From Campylobacter concisus (GTDB taxonomy: Bacteria > Campylobacterota > Campylobacteria > Campylobacterales > Campylobacteraceae), in NCBI RefSeq assembly GCF_902460845.1, contig NZ_CABPVS010000005.1:173281-237280 (forward strand): a DNA stretch of 64,000 bases, read 5' to 3'. Shown piece by piece: positions 47,997 through 57,836 of this stretch (position 1 is its first letter; every line of letters begins with the position of its first letter). The translations under genes and the position numbers were made by a program. The notes beneath the pieces were generated by a model, which did no database searches, had not been told where the DNA came from, and saw nothing but the letters and a program-made list of their open reading frames with translations.

Positions 47997-49337
47997 ATGG
48001 AAAACAACCAAACCGAGCAAAGTGCTGCTCAAAACACAAAAACTACAAAAAAACATCAAGCATCAAGAACACACATACCAGTAGACGGACACAAAATCGA
48101 AGAGCTAAGAACGCTTAGTTTAGATGAGCTAGTGCAGATCGCAAATAGCGTTGGCGTCGAAAATCCACGCGAATTTCGTAGGCAGGACTTGATATTTGAG
48201 ATACTAAAAACCCAGACAAAACAAGGCGGCTTTATACTATTTACTGGAATTTTAGAGATCACAAACGAGGGTTATGGCTTTTTAAGGGCTGTTGATGCAA
48301 ATTTAAGCGACAGCTCTAACGATGCTTACGTCTCAAACTCACAGATCCGCAAATTTGCACTTCGTGTGGGCGACATCATCACCGGCCAAGTAAGAGAGCC
48401 AAAAGATCAAGAAAAATACTACGCTCTTTTAAAGATCGAGGCAGTAAACTACATGCCTCTAGCAGATGCAAAAGAGAGGCCACTCTTTGACAACCTAACC
48501 CCACTTTTCCCAACTGAAAAGCTAAATTTAGAGTATGATCCGATGAAGCTAACGGGCCGCGTACTTGACCTTTTCACGCCTATTGGTAAGGGTCAGCGTG
48601 GTCTCATCGTCGCACCTCCAAGAAGCGGTAAAACTGAGCTTATGAAAGAGTTAGCTCACGGCATCGCTAAAAATCACCCAGAAGCCCAGTTAATGGTGCT
48701 TCTAGTCGATGAGAGACCAGAAGAAGTTACCGATATGCAGCGCTGCGTAAAAGGCGAGGTTTTTAGCTCGACATTTGACCTGCCAGCGCTTAATCATGTC
48801 CGCGTAGCAGAGCTTGTCATAGAAAAGGCAAAACGTCTAGTTGAGATGGGCAAAGACGTCATTATATTGCTTGATAGCATAACCCGTCTAGCACGCGCCT
48901 ACAACACAGTAACCCCACCAAGCGGCAAGGTACTAACTGGTGGCGTGGATGCTAACGCGCTTCACAAGCCAAAACGCTTCTTTGGTGCAGCCAGAAACAT
49001 CGAAAATGGCGGCTCTCTAACCATCATCGCAACTGCGCTAATCGACACTGGCTCACGCATGGATGAAGTAATATTTGAAGAGTTTAAAGGCACTGGAAAC
49101 AGCGAGATCGTACTTGACCGCAATATCTCTGACCGCAGAATTTACCCAGCTATCAACGTACTAAAATCAGGTACCAGAAAAGAAGAACTACTTCAAAAAC
49201 CTGACGAGCTTCAAAAAATTTGGGCTATCCGCTCTGCGATTGCGACAATGGATGATGTTGAAGCGCTTAAATTCTTATACGCAAAAATGCTAAAAACAAA
49301 AGACAACAAAGAGCTTCTCTCTATCCTAAACGAGTAA
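47997..49337 (+). CDS. rho: Transcription termination factor Rho
   Basis: RNA-dependent hexameric helicase. A 30-residue charged N-terminal extension ([14 protein letters not shown]) precedes the Rho-N domain ([20 protein letters not shown]), the cold-shock RNA-binding domain, and the RecA core with Walker [26 protein letters not shown] and [10 protein letters not shown]. 446 residues. RBS GAGG. Confidence 0.97.
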   Translation: MENNQTEQSAAQNTKTTKKHQASRTHIPVDGHKIEELRTLSLDELVQIANSVGVENPREFRRQDLIFEILKTQTKQGGFILFTGILEITNEGYGFLRAVDANLSDSSNDAYVSNSQIRKFALRVGDIITGQVREPKDQEKYYALLKIEAVNYMPLADAKERPLFDNLTPLFPTEKLNLEYDPMKLTGRVLDLFTPIGKGQRGLIVAPPRSGKTELMKELAHGIAKNHPEAQLMVLLVDERPEEVTDMQRCVKGEVFSSTFDLPALNHVRVAELVIEKAKRLVEMGKDVIILLDSITRLARAYNTVTPPSGKVLTGGVDANALHKPKRFFGAARNIENGGSLTIIATALIDTGSRMDEVIFEEFKGTGNSEIVLDRNISDRRIYPAINVLKSGTRKEELLQKPDELQKIWAIRSAIATMDDVEALKFLYAKMLKTKDNKELLSILNE

Positions 49338-49467
49338 ATTTAAATGAGCTTGAAGTGCTTGCTTTGAGCTCAAATTTCTTCACTTAAAATATCTAGCTAA
49401 AAATATCTTAGAAATTTTAAATTTTCTAGCTCTTGCAATTATAAAAGAATTTACGATTTTTAAACGA

Positions 49468-49680
49468 TTATTTACTAAATTTTTCTATGTCTTGATTGAT
49501 CAAATTTTCATATTCGCAAAGCTCATTACAAGTCTTTTTGCTCTGCTCTATAAGCTCATCAAATTTAAATCCAAGCATCACAATACGATAAAGGTTGGGC
49601 TTGTGTTTTCGCCAGTTGTAAAGCGTCGCGACATCAACGTCTAAATGATAAGCCATATCACGTTTTGTCATCTTAGCCAC
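49468..49680 (-). CDS. Small helix-turn-helix DNA-binding protein
   Basis: About 70 residues if read from the GTG at 49680, which has AGGAG 6 nt upstream; the frame extends to 49734 without a ribosome site. Residues TKRDMAYHLDVDVATLYNWRKHKPNLYRIV form a short HTH; the rest is a Glu/Lys-rich helix. Likely a small transcription regulator. It is divergent from an outer-membrane barrel gene, which it might control; that link is inferred. Confidence 0.72.
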   Translation of the reverse strand: MAKMTKRDMAYHLDVDVATLYNWRKHKPNLYRIVMLGFKFDELIEQSKKTCNELCEYENLINQDIEKFSK

Positions 49681-49800
49681 TTTACACTCCTTTTTTCGAG
49701 TGATTTTATAAATTTTATTCTGATAAGAAAACAATTGAATTATTTTATGTTTTTTATATATTTAATTGAATATTTAAACTTTATTTAATCCAATAAAATT

Positions 49801-49806
49801 TAGAAT
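49801..49806 (+). promoter_or_regulatory. Likely -10 box of the barrel gene
   Basis: TAGAAT 33 nt before the ATG at 49840; no recognisable -35. Confidence 0.45.
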
Positions 49807-49839
49807 ACCAGGCAAACATTTTTTAAATAAGGAGTAAAA

Positions 49840-50439
49840 ATGAAAAATGTAGTTTTAAAAGTTGCTTTAGGCTTAAGTCTGGCTAGCGCTACTGCTTTAG
49901 CACAAGGAGCGTTCATTGGGATCGAAGGAGATTACTCTTTTAATTCAAAATTAACAGCAAAAAGCGATAATGACACAACAAAAGTCAAAAAAGCTCAACC
50001 AGGTATCGGACTAAAAGCTGGCTATGATTTTGATAGTTTTAGAGTTTATGGAGCTTACATTTACGACTTTCAAGCAAAGAAATCACTTGGCGATGAAGAC
50101 GGTACAGTAATAAAATGGAGTACACATAAATTTATAGTAGGCGCAGATTATACACCAGAATTGACAAAGGACATAAAACTAGTTCTTGGTGGCTACACTG
50201 GCTACTCAAAGCTCAAAATGGATGTATTTGATATTCATGATGGCTCGGAAAAAGCTAATACAAATGGCTGGATACTAGGTGCAAGAATTGGTGTTGAATA
50301 CTCTATCAACGAAAACAATGCAGTTGAGTTTGGTGTAAAAGCAGATAGAACAAAATATAGCTCTATAGCAAAATATGATAATGCAAAAATAAAAGAGACG
50401 AATGTAGGTCTTTATTTGGGATATACATATAAATTTTAA
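49840..50439 (+). CDS. Outer-membrane beta-barrel protein
   Basis: 199 residues. Signal peptide with cleavage after ATALA and mature start QGAFIGIEGDYSF. The body alternates polar and hydrophobic strands (FIGIEGDYSF, GIGLKAGYDF, FRVYGAYIYDF, GWILGARIGVEY, NVGLYLGYTYKF) and ends in the aromatic barrel motif TYKF. Similar to small porin/OmpW-like barrels, but the family is uncertain. RBS AAGGAG; terminator follows. Confidence 0.82.
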   Translation: MKNVVLKVALGLSLASATALAQGAFIGIEGDYSFNSKLTAKSDNDTTKVKKAQPGIGLKAGYDFDSFRVYGAYIYDFQAKKSLGDEDGTVIKWSTHKFIVGADYTPELTKDIKLVLGGYTGYSKLKMDVFDIHDGSEKANTNGWILGARIGVEYSINENNAVEFGVKADRTKYSSIAKYDNAKIKETNVGLYLGYTYKF

Positions 50440-50447
50440 TCGCTCAC

Positions 50448-50482
50448 AAGCTCAAATTTACTCTTAAATTTGAGCTTTTTAT
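50448..50482 (+). terminator. Terminator after the barrel gene
   Basis: Twelve base-pair stem AAGCTCAAATTT/AAATTTGAGCTT with a 6 nt loop, then TTTTATTT. It separates the barrel gene from the convergent GNAT gene. Confidence 0.85.
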
Positions 50483-50493
50483 TTAAAAACAAA

Positions 50494-50973
50494 CTATAAA
50501 TTTAAAAGTTTTTCTAAATTTTCGCCGTCTAAGCGGTAGTTTCTCCACTCAAGAGATTGATTTGTAGCACCCATGCTTTCATAAAATTTAATGCTTGGCT
50601 CATTCCAGTTTAGGCAGCACCACTCAAGCCTTTTTAAATTTTCATCCTTGCAAATTTGAGCTAAAAATTTAAAAAATGCCTTACCGATGCCTTGATTTCT
50701 AAACTCTTTTTTGACGTAAATGTCCTCAAGATAGATCCCGCCAAGCCCTAAAAATGTAGAAAATGTGTAAAAATAGATAGCATAGCCAATAGCCCTGCCC
50801 TTACTCTCGCAGATAAGGGCCTTTGCATGATTTTTATTAAAGATAGAGTCTGCAAAAATTTCATTTGTAAAAGTGACTTGATCACTTAAATTCTCATAGC
50901 TTGCAAGCTCTCTTACAAGCTCGCATATCACGTCTATATCGTCAATAGTCGCTTTTCTTATTTGAAATTTCAT
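50494..50973 (-). CDS. GNAT-family acetyltransferase
   Basis: 159 residues, acetyl-CoA-dependent N-acetyltransferase. The CoA-binding loop is KEFRNQGIGKAF and the core strands are KALICESKGRAIGYAIYF and YLEDIYV; the ending with SIKFYESMGATNQSLEWRNYRL resembles small-molecule or spermidine-type N-acetyltransferases. The substrate is not evident. One base separates it from nusA, so it is probably in that transcript. Confidence 0.85.
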   Translation of the reverse strand: MKFQIRKATIDDIDVICELVRELASYENLSDQVTFTNEIFADSIFNKNHAKALICESKGRAIGYAIYFYTFSTFLGLGGIYLEDIYVKKEFRNQGIGKAFFKFLAQICKDENLKRLEWCCLNWNEPSIKFYESMGATNQSLEWRNYRLDGENLEKLLNL

Positions 50974-52076
50974 TAGTTATCACCAAAAAGTGCTTTTAAG
51001 TCTTTGATTGGCTCATTATTTTTTGCATTGCTACTAGTTTTTGAGCCAAGCTCATTTAGCTCGATCTCATAGCCAGTTAGCATGCTTGCTAGGCGGATAT
51101 TTATGCCGTTTTTGCCGATCGCCTTACTCTTTTGTTCGCTTGCAAGTCTCACGATCGCCTTATTTTCTTCGATCTTTACAGATGTGATGATCGCAGGTGC
51201 CATAGCGCGAGCCACCAAGATCGCTGGTTCAGTGGTGTATTCGATCGCATCGATACTCTCACCATGAAGCTCTTTGCTTACGGCATTTATCCTAACGCCC
51301 TTTGTGCCGACCGTTGCACCAACTGGATCGATGTTTGGAGTGGTTGAGATGAGTGCTACTTTAGCCCTTTCGCCAGGAATTCTCGCACTTCCTTGAATGA
51401 TGATGCCACCATCTTTTATCTCAGGCACTTCTGAAGTTAGCAGTGCTTCAAGAAATTTTGGCGAAGTCCTTGAAAGCTCGACCTTTATGCCTAAATTTTT
51501 ATCTGTAAAAACTTTTCTAATGACTGCTTTTACCACATCGCCCACTTTAAATTTCTCGCCTTTTATGCGGTTTTTGCGTGGCAAGATGGCACGAAGCTCG
51601 TCAATCTCGATAAAAGTGTTTTCGTCATTATCGACTCTAATAACTGGTCCAAAGACCATGTGGCCGCTCATCTCATTATATTTTTGTAAAATTTTCTCTT
51701 CTACTAGGCGCTGGATATGATACTCAAGCTCCTTATGAAGCGTTTGGGCTGCGGTTCTTCCAAGGTTATCAAGGCTTAGCTCGTATGTGAGCTCATCTCC
51801 GATCTCTACACCGTTATCTATCTTTTTAGCCTCTTTTAAGCTTAAAAAGTGCTCATTGTCTTCAGCAAGTCTCTCATCATCGTTTGCTACGATTGAAATT
51901 TTTTGATAAAGCTTTAAATTTTTATTTGCATCGATGCTCACGTCATACTCATAATTTTCGCCATAAACTCTTTTTGCAGTATTTATCAAGGCTCTTATAA
52001 CACGCTCTTTTACATCTTCTATCTCTAAATTTTTTTCATTTGCAATTGACTCGATGATATCTGAAATTCTTTCCAT
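50973..52076 (-). CDS. nusA: Transcription elongation factor NusA
   Basis: Binds RNA polymerase in elongation, termination and antitermination. N-terminal domain, S1 domain, then KH1/KH2: GERAKVALIS, VGTKGVRI, AIGKNGINIRLAS. The ATG at 52076 (MERISDII) has GGAGAAAA upstream and is preferred over the longer frame to 52136. 367 residues, shorter than E. coli because acidic C-terminal repeats are missing, as normal outside gamma-proteobacteria. Confidence 0.96.
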   Translation of the reverse strand: MERISDIIESIANEKNLEIEDVKERVIRALINTAKRVYGENYEYDVSIDANKNLKLYQKISIVANDDERLAEDNEHFLSLKEAKKIDNGVEIGDELTYELSLDNLGRTAAQTLHKELEYHIQRLVEEKILQKYNEMSGHMVFGPVIRVDNDENTFIEIDELRAILPRKNRIKGEKFKVGDVVKAVIRKVFTDKNLGIKVELSRTSPKFLEALLTSEVPEIKDGGIIIQGSARIPGERAKVALISTTPNIDPVGATVGTKGVRINAVSKELHGESIDAIEYTTEPAILVARAMAPAIITSVKIEENKAIVRLASEQKSKAIGKNGINIRLASMLTGYEIELNELGSKTSSNAKNNEPIKDLKALFGDN

Positions 52077-52248
52077 TTTTTCTCCATTGTAACGATAAAT
52101 TTCGGGGATTTTTCGTGAAGTTTTGAAATTATACATAAGCCATACTTTTAATAACTTTAAGCTTATTATTAACTTTTATTTAATCCTTTTTTTATGATGT
52201 TTTGGATATATTGACCGATTAAAATTTAAGATTTTGAAAGGATTAAAA

Positions 52249-52491
52249 ATGGAGCTAAAACTTGCAAGAGCCGAATTAGACGCAAAGCCAAAAACGATTT
52301 CACTAGAAAAAATAGAGGCAGTTGTCGAAAAAGAGGGTCAGAAAATTTTCTATTTTGATAAAGAAAACACACACAAACAACTAATCGCCTTAGTCGAGCA
52401 TTTTGAAGAAAAAGGGCTAAGCGTCTATCACAGAACTGTAAAATACGGACTTGATGATAGCGACTACATGTATGAAGTGCATATACTTTAA
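52249..52491 (+). CDS. HP0268-family small protein
   Basis: 80 residues: [18 protein letters not shown]..., a compact alpha/beta protein ending YMYEVHIL. I recognise the epsilonproteobacterial family of H. pylori HP0268, reported to have nicking-nuclease/RNase activity and an Smr-like fold. AAAGGA precedes the ATG at 52249. Its stop overlaps the miaB start (TAATG), so it is translationally tied to the methylthiotransferase. Confidence 0.82.
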   Translation: MELKLARAELDAKPKTISLEKIEAVVEKEGQKIFYFDKENTHKQLIALVEHFEEKGLSVYHRTVKYGLDDSDYMYEVHIL

Positions 52492-53792
52492 TGAGTAAAA
52501 AACTCTTTATCCAAACTCTAGGCTGTGCTATGAATGTTCGTGACAGCGAGCATATCATAGCTGAGCTCTCACAAAAAGAAGACTACTCCTTAACACAAAA
52601 TATAGAAGAAGCTGATTTAATCCTTATAAATACCTGCTCGGTTCGTGAAAAGCCAGTTCATAAGCTCTTTAGCGAGGTCGGAGCCTTTGAAAAAGCCAAA
52701 AAAAGAGGTGCTAAAATAGGCGTTTGTGGCTGTACTGCAAGCCATTTGGGTAGTGAAATTTTTAAGCGCGCACCTTATGTTGATTTTGTTCTTGGCGCAA
52801 GAAATGTCAGCAAGATCACAAAGGCGGTAAATACGCCTAAATTTATCTCAACCGACATAAATCATGACGAGAGTGAATACGCATTTGGCGAATTTAGAGG
52901 CTCGCCATACAAAAGCCACATCAATATCTCGATCGGCTGCGACAAAAAGTGCACCTATTGCATCGTCCCACACACTAGAGGCGATGAAATTTCTATCCCT
53001 TCAAGCCTAATCTTAAAAGAGGTAGAAAAGGCTGCAAAAAGCGGTGCAAAAGAGATATTTTTACTAGGGCAAAATGTCAATAACTACGGTAAAAGATTTT
53101 CAGGCGTGCAAGAAAATATCGATTTTAGCGACCTGCTAGTAAAGATAAGTGAGATAGAGGGCGTTGAAAGGATAAGATTTACAAGCCCACACCCACTTCA
53201 TATGGATGATAAATTTCTTGAAATTTTCACTAATAACCCAAAAATTTGCAAGTCAATGCACATGCCACTTCAAAGCGGAAACACCAAAGTCTTACGCGAA
53301 ATGAAGCGCGGATATACAAAAGAGTGGTTTTTAGACCGCGCATTAAGACTTAGAAAGATGTGCCCAGACGTGAGCATCTCAACTGATATCATCGTCGCAT
53401 TTCCAGGCGAGAGCGATAGCGAGTTTGAAGACACGATGGACGTGCTTGAACAAGTTAGATTTGAGCAAATTTTTAGCTTTAAGTATTCGCCTCGTCCGCT
53501 TACAAAGGCAGCTACTTTCACAAATCAAATAGATGATAAAACCGCTTCAGAAAGGCTTACTCGCCTACAAAATCGCCACAATGAAATTTTAGACGAGATC
53601 GTGGCGGTACAAAAAGATAAAATTTTTGATGTATATTTTGAAGAGCTAAGAGCAAACGGCGGCGTTGCTGGGCGAAGTTTTAATAACTTTTTAGTTCAAG
53701 TCGATGGTAGCGAAGAGCTTCTTGGCACTACACAAAAAATCAAGATCACAAACCCAAAACGAATGGTTTTGTATGGCGAGCTGCAAATTTAA
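52491..53792 (+). CDS. miaB: tRNA-i6A37 methylthiotransferase MiaB
   Basis: Adds methylthio to i6A37 in tRNAs reading UNN codons. N-terminal Fe-S cysteines in [22 protein letters not shown] and GVCGCTAS, radical-SAM CDKKCTYC within [17 protein letters not shown], and a TRAM domain at the end ([20 protein letters not shown]). 433 residues, the MiaB norm. Confidence 0.95.
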   Translation: MSKKLFIQTLGCAMNVRDSEHIIAELSQKEDYSLTQNIEEADLILINTCSVREKPVHKLFSEVGAFEKAKKRGAKIGVCGCTASHLGSEIFKRAPYVDFVLGARNVSKITKAVNTPKFISTDINHDESEYAFGEFRGSPYKSHINISIGCDKKCTYCIVPHTRGDEISIPSSLILKEVEKAAKSGAKEIFLLGQNVNNYGKRFSGVQENIDFSDLLVKISEIEGVERIRFTSPHPLHMDDKFLEIFTNNPKICKSMHMPLQSGNTKVLREMKRGYTKEWFLDRALRLRKMCPDVSISTDIIVAFPGESDSEFEDTMDVLEQVRFEQIFSFKYSPRPLTKAATFTNQIDDKTASERLTRLQNRHNEILDEIVAVQKDKIFDVYFEELRANGGVAGRSFNNFLVQVDGSEELLGTTQKIKITNPKRMVLYGELQI

Positions 53793-54552
53793 AAACGTCT
53801 TTGAAAAGGTTGCCCTAAGCATTGGCGTCTTTTTCATCTACATTTTGATGTGGCTCATTTTTCTAACCTGCAAAAAGAGCTACACTCCAAATTTCTTACC
53901 ACAAAATGGCTGCGTCGTCGTCTTTTGGCACGGCAGACTTAGCTTTATGAGCTTTGCTTACAGGCAGTGGTGGAGCAGACAAAATAGAAAACAAGGCAAA
54001 GTGATAATCAGCGACCACAAAGATGGCGAGCTAATCACCAGAATAATCAAATTTTTTGGCATCGACACCATTAGAGGCAGCAGCTCAAAAGGCGGTGCAA
54101 GGGCACTTATAGAAGCTCTAAGAGAGATAAAGCAAGGCCACGACGTCATCATCACGCCAGATGGCCCACGCGGACCAAGACATAGCGTGGCAGACGGAGC
54201 TGTGGTGATCGCGCAAAAGTCATCTTGCGAAATTTATGCTCTAAACTTTGAAGCAAGATCGTTTTGGGAGTTTAAAAGCTGGGACAAGATGATACTTCCA
54301 AAGCCATTTTCAACTATAAATTTTAGCCTCTCAGCTCCTTTTAGTGTGGCAAATTTAGAGCAAAAAGAGGCAAAAGAGAAGATACAAAATGAGCTTTGGC
54401 AAGCCTCGCAAAACGACGGTGGTAAGAGCGTGGAGCAAAACCAAGAGGACTTTAGAGCAAATTTAAAAATTTGGTGGAAAAAGTATGCGCATAAAAATCC
54501 GCAAATAAGAGACGAGATAAAAGAAATTTTGGATGAAATTTATGAAAAATAA
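53773..54552 (+). CDS. DUF374 lysophospholipid acyltransferase-like protein
   Basis: About 259 residues from the ATG at 53773 (the frame is open to 53704; both starts lie within miaB and neither has a strong ribosome site). One N-terminal membrane helix ([19 protein letters not shown]), then the acyltransferase-like motifs [25 protein letters not shown] and [10 protein letters not shown]. The DUF374 family is related to LpxL/lysophospholipid acyltransferases; the role in envelope lipids is inferred. Confidence 0.85.
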   Translation: MASCKFKNVFEKVALSIGVFFIYILMWLIFLTCKKSYTPNFLPQNGCVVVFWHGRLSFMSFAYRQWWSRQNRKQGKVIISDHKDGELITRIIKFFGIDTIRGSSSKGGARALIEALREIKQGHDVIITPDGPRGPRHSVADGAVVIAQKSSCEIYALNFEARSFWEFKSWDKMILPKPFSTINFSLSAPFSVANLEQKEAKEKIQNELWQASQNDGGKSVEQNQEDFRANLKIWWKKYAHKNPQIRDEIKEILDEIYEK

Positions 54553-54988
54553 ACTATCTATTTTTATAGCCATCTTTCTAATTGTTTTATTCGGACTATT
54601 TTTTTATAGCGACAACTCCTACAAACTCGCCCTTGAAGCAAAATTTTTATACGAAAACAAAGAATACGAAAAGGCCTTAAATTTAAGCCAAAAAGCACTT
54701 GATATAGATATTTATAACAAAATGGCAAATACTGTGCTAAATCAAAGCAAGGCTGCTATCAAATTTAGCTCATACATAAAAAACGGCAAAGAGTATCTTG
54801 AGCGTATCAAAAAAATGAGCCAAAGTAGCGTCAGCAAGGCTGATAGTGAGCGCATTAAGATGATGTGTGATGTGATGATAGAGGATTTTGACGACCTTAA
54901 AAACTCGGCCCTACTTGATAATGAGCTAAAAAATGAAGCTTTAAATACAAAAGAGATTTTCGTTAAGCTTAAAAACGAGCTGTTTTAA
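54542..54988 (+). CDS. Membrane-anchored TPR-like protein
   Basis: About 148 residues. A single N-terminal membrane helix ([19 protein letters not shown]), then a tetratricopeptide-like segment (AKFLYENKEYEKALNLSQKAL) and a helical tail. It overlaps the DUF374 gene and precedes the PilM/N/O-like genes, so it may belong to the same assembly. The start at 54542 is chosen; 54533 is possible. Confidence 0.6.
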   Translation: MKNKLSIFIAIFLIVLFGLFFYSDNSYKLALEAKFLYENKEYEKALNLSQKALDIDIYNKMANTVLNQSKAAIKFSSYIKNGKEYLERIKKMSQSSVSKADSERIKMMCDVMIEDFDDLKNSALLDNELKNEALNTKEIFVKLKNELF

Positions 54989-55048
54989 ACTTATTTAATC
55001 CCTTTTTAGCTACCATAACGAAAATTATGCACTAAATTTAGGAGATTT

Positions 55049-56053
55049 ATGTCTTTTAGCGTTAAAAAGCTTTTTTCTAACCTTTTTTTAAGCGTCGTGT
55101 TGGAGGGCAATGAGTGCATATTCTTCGGTCAAGTCTTTAGAAATGGCAAACTTTCAAAAACCATAAATGCCAAATTTACAGATATAAATATCGATAATAT
55201 CGATGAAAAAATCATAAAATATATAGAAGAGCAAGAAAAAGCATATTTTGGTGTGTATGTTTCAGTTTTTTTTAACGATGACTCGCAAGGCGCACTTCCT
55301 AGTGTTAGCTTTGACGAATACAAAAAATTTAATATAAGTACTAAAAACCTTACAAGCCTTATCATGCAAGATAGCTGGAGTATTTATGCAAATTTAAATG
55401 CTATAAAAAAATATAAAAATTTATTTGGACAAGATAGCGTGGATCTCATCTACTCACCTATTGCCCTACTCTTTCACGAGCTCTTAAAACGCGGAATTTC
55501 TCCAAAAACTACACTTTATCTTTATATCCATGCACATTCGTTTACGCTTGCGATATTTAAAGATAAACAAATGAAATTATCCACTTTTTTAAATATGTCT
55601 GGCATTGAGGAAACCAACCAAGAAGCTGAAAGCCTAAAAGAAGAAGATATAACAGATATTGACAACTTAATCATTAAAGAAGAAAATGACGCAACATCGC
55701 TTGATGATTTTAAAAGTTTAGATGATTTTTTAAGTGATGATAAGCCAAAAGAATTTGAAGATCTAAATTATGAACTAAATATGCCAGCTTCTACAAATGT
55801 AGAAAAATCGGTTGCTATTTTTGGGTATGACATGAAGATGTTTGATTACATCGTAAAGGCTGTAAGAGAATTTTACGAAAATCCTCTCTACAGCGGTGAT
55901 TTTATTGAGCAAATCATTGTTTTTGAAAATACGAAAACAAGTGCAACCTTTTTACAATATCTGCAATCCGAGCTTTTAGTGGAGACTTCGGTGTATCCAG
56001 TGAATACAAATCATATTATGAATGAAATCATGCAAGAAGAGATAATATTATGA
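55049..56053 (+). CDS. PilM-like cytoplasmic assembly protein
   Basis: 334 residues without a membrane segment. N- and C-terminal thirds look like the two lobes of an actin-like PilM/GspL fold (TTLYLYIHAHSFTLAIFKD; VEKSVAIFGYDMKMFDYIV), joined by a very acidic disordered insert at about 185-247 (Asp/Glu-rich with repeated DDF). RBS AGGAGA; ATGA overlap with the next gene. Assigned by fold impression and by the neighbouring PilN/PilO-like genes, not by motif. Confidence 0.55.
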   Translation: MSFSVKKLFSNLFLSVVLEGNECIFFGQVFRNGKLSKTINAKFTDINIDNIDEKIIKYIEEQEKAYFGVYVSVFFNDDSQGALPSVSFDEYKKFNISTKNLTSLIMQDSWSIYANLNAIKKYKNLFGQDSVDLIYSPIALLFHELLKRGISPKTTLYLYIHAHSFTLAIFKDKQMKLSTFLNMSGIEETNQEAESLKEEDITDIDNLIIKEENDATSLDDFKSLDDFLSDDKPKEFEDLNYELNMPASTNVEKSVAIFGYDMKMFDYIVKAVREFYENPLYSGDFIEQIIVFENTKTSATFLQYLQSELLVETSVYPVNTNHIMNEIMQEEIIL

Positions 56054-56571
56054 GATTTAGCTTTATTGCCCAAGAGCCAAGACCACTTATATCTATCTTT
56101 AGCAAAATTTGGCTAAGCCTTATAAGCTTTGTGTTTGTAGCTCTTTTGGCAGCAAATTTCTTTATACTCTATAAAAATTATTCAATTGAAAAAAATATAA
56201 ATTTTTTATCAAATAAGCAAAAAGAACTTAGTCGAAAAATAGTCACAACAGATGAAATTTCAGCTAAGCTCGCCGTACAAATAGAATCTGCAAATGATAT
56301 TTTCACATCAAATTCTATTCTCAAGCAAAGTTTGCACAATCTTTTTGATCTAGTGCCTGACAGTATAACGCTCGAAGAGGTTTTTATGGATAAAAACTCA
56401 CTCATCATTCGTGGCATAACGCCGACAAAAGATGTATTTAACCAGCTTCTAGCTTCACCTTTAAGATCTATTTTTACAACTTCAAATACTAGCTTTTATC
56501 AAAGTAAAAACGGCTGGTATGGCTTTATAAGTACAAATAAAATTGATAATTCTGAGGGATATAATGAGTAA
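56050..56571 (+). CDS. PilN-like inner-membrane protein
   Basis: 173 residues: a short cytoplasmic start (MRFSFIAQEPRPLISIF), one membrane helix at about 17-38, a coiled coil, then a small periplasmic alpha/beta domain with LFDLVPDSITLEEVFMDKNSLII, the pattern seen in PilN-type proteins. It overlaps its neighbours on both sides (ATGA and 8 nt). Confidence 0.6.
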   Translation: MRFSFIAQEPRPLISIFSKIWLSLISFVFVALLAANFFILYKNYSIEKNINFLSNKQKELSRKIVTTDEISAKLAVQIESANDIFTSNSILKQSLHNLFDLVPDSITLEEVFMDKNSLIIRGITPTKDVFNQLLASPLRSIFTTSNTSFYQSKNGWYGFISTNKIDNSEGYNE

Positions 56572-57100
56572 AAAAGATACGAGCTTAGAAAAAATAGATC
56601 CCGTCAAGCTTTTACTTTTTATATTTGCTTTTATCGTAGTTTGTTTCATTATGATATTTGGTTTTATCGTGCCAAATATAAAAGAATTTAAAAGCCTAAC
56701 TAGGCAAAATTATTCACAGACCTCATCTTATACAAAAGTAAAAAATGAATTTGAAGCCAAATTTAAAGCCCTTGAAGCAACTAAACAAAAAGATGGAGCT
56801 ATCATTTCAGCTTTTGAGACTAAATTTGATAAAGATAAATTTATAGAATTTGCCTCCAAATTTTTCAGTGAAGTAAGCCTTAGTAAAATAGAAGAAAGTG
56901 ATAATAACGCTAGTGAAAAATTTTTTAGATTTCGCCTAAATGTAACTAGCTCTCTAAGGACACCACAAAAATTTTATGACTTTTTAGATGCGCTTAGCAG
57001 CTATGACAGTATCGTAAAGACTGAATTTCCTATCGTCATGAAAGGCGAAAAGGATAAAATCCATACTACTTTTAATATAAAAGTTTTTGGGTTGAAGTAA
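56564..57100 (+). CDS. PilO-like inner-membrane protein
   Basis: 178 residues from the ATG at 56564 behind GAGGG. One membrane helix (LLLFIFAFIVVCFIMIFGFIV), then a coiled coil and a ferredoxin-like periplasmic domain with SLRTPQKFYDFLDALSSYDSIV, a PilO-type segment. Last gene of this set; the adjacent region is a pseudogene and no ATPase, secretin or pilin gene is seen. Confidence 0.6.
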   Translation: MSKKDTSLEKIDPVKLLLFIFAFIVVCFIMIFGFIVPNIKEFKSLTRQNYSQTSSYTKVKNEFEAKFKALEATKQKDGAIISAFETKFDKDKFIEFASKFFSEVSLSKIEESDNNASEKFFRFRLNVTSSLRTPQKFYDFLDALSSYDSIVKTEFPIVMKGEKDKIHTTFNIKVFGLK

Positions 57101-57193
57101 AATTTTAGATTTCATTTAATAAAAAGCTACAAATAGATAGCATTTCTCTCAAGTTCTTAGTTGTAGAAATTATATTTTTATAGACATAAATTT

Positions 57194-57764
57194 ATGTATT
57201 TCATCGGTATTGATATAAGCTGAACATCTACAAAAGTAGCAATACTAGATAATCAAGATAATTTTTGTGATCTATTTTTTTGTTATCAAGTAGTTTTAGT
57301 GCCATAAAAATAGTACGCGATATAAAAGAAATTTTAGAACAAAAAGGCTATCAATATGCTTCAATCGTAGCTACTGAATATGGAAGAGTAAGTGTAGAAG
57401 CGGGTGTAGTATAGTTTTTGAAAACCGTACAGGAACTAAAAATTTAAAAATAATATGAGTACACAAGGCGACCTTGTAGAAAATATCGCCAAACATTACA
57501 TAAAGATGTCCCTCTTCAGTAATGTACAAAAACGACGCAAGATCTGATGCTATCAAAAAATTTGTAGATGAATATAAAGTAGATGGTGCAATAGATATCG
57601 TTTTAAGTGGCTGTCACACTTATGCAATAAAAACAAACAAGATAAAAGAAGCAGCAAAGAAGCTGGTGTAAGCTATATGAGTCTTGAAACTGACTACTCC
57701 AAACAAGATGTATGTTGGCCAGATCTGTACACGCTTGGAGGCATTTTTAGAATTTCTCAATTAA
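57194..57764 (+). pseudogene. Decayed 2-hydroxyacyl-CoA dehydratase/activase gene
   Basis: Fragments in different frames: YFIGIDIS-stop-TSTKVAILD (ASKHA activase phosphate loop), IKEILEQKGYQYASIVATEYGRVSVE (matching the activase ATGYGR region), then after an internal deletion LVENIAKHYIKMS, KKFVDEYKVDGAIDIVLSGCHTYA (dehydratase HgdB/BcrBC cysteine region), SKEAGVSYMSLETDYSKQD and GQICTRLEAFLEFLN-stop. Several stops and frameshifts make it non-functional. It was apparently a fused activator plus dehydratase (double-cubane-like) protein. The 57101-57193 stretch before it holds nothing recognisable. Confidence 0.85.
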
Positions 57765-57774
57765 AATATAAAAT

Positions 57775-57805
57775 TTTAAAAGGCTCAAGAAAGAGCCTTT
57801 GTTGA
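57775..57805. terminator. Bidirectional hairpin between pseudogene and Hcp-like gene
   Basis: Stem AAGGCTC/GAGCCTT with a loop of about 6 nt at 57779-57800. On the minus strand it is followed by TTTTAAAATTTTATATTTT, so it probably ends the minus-strand Hcp-like transcript; on the plus strand the T-run is weaker. Confidence 0.6.
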
Positions 57806-57836
57806 TTTGTTACGAATTTTTAGAACAGTATTTTGA

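Noticed and set aside
57371-57556. Minus-strand open frame inside the degraded region
   Set aside because: The plus strand holds the clear dehydratase remnants; the opposite frame has no family likeness.
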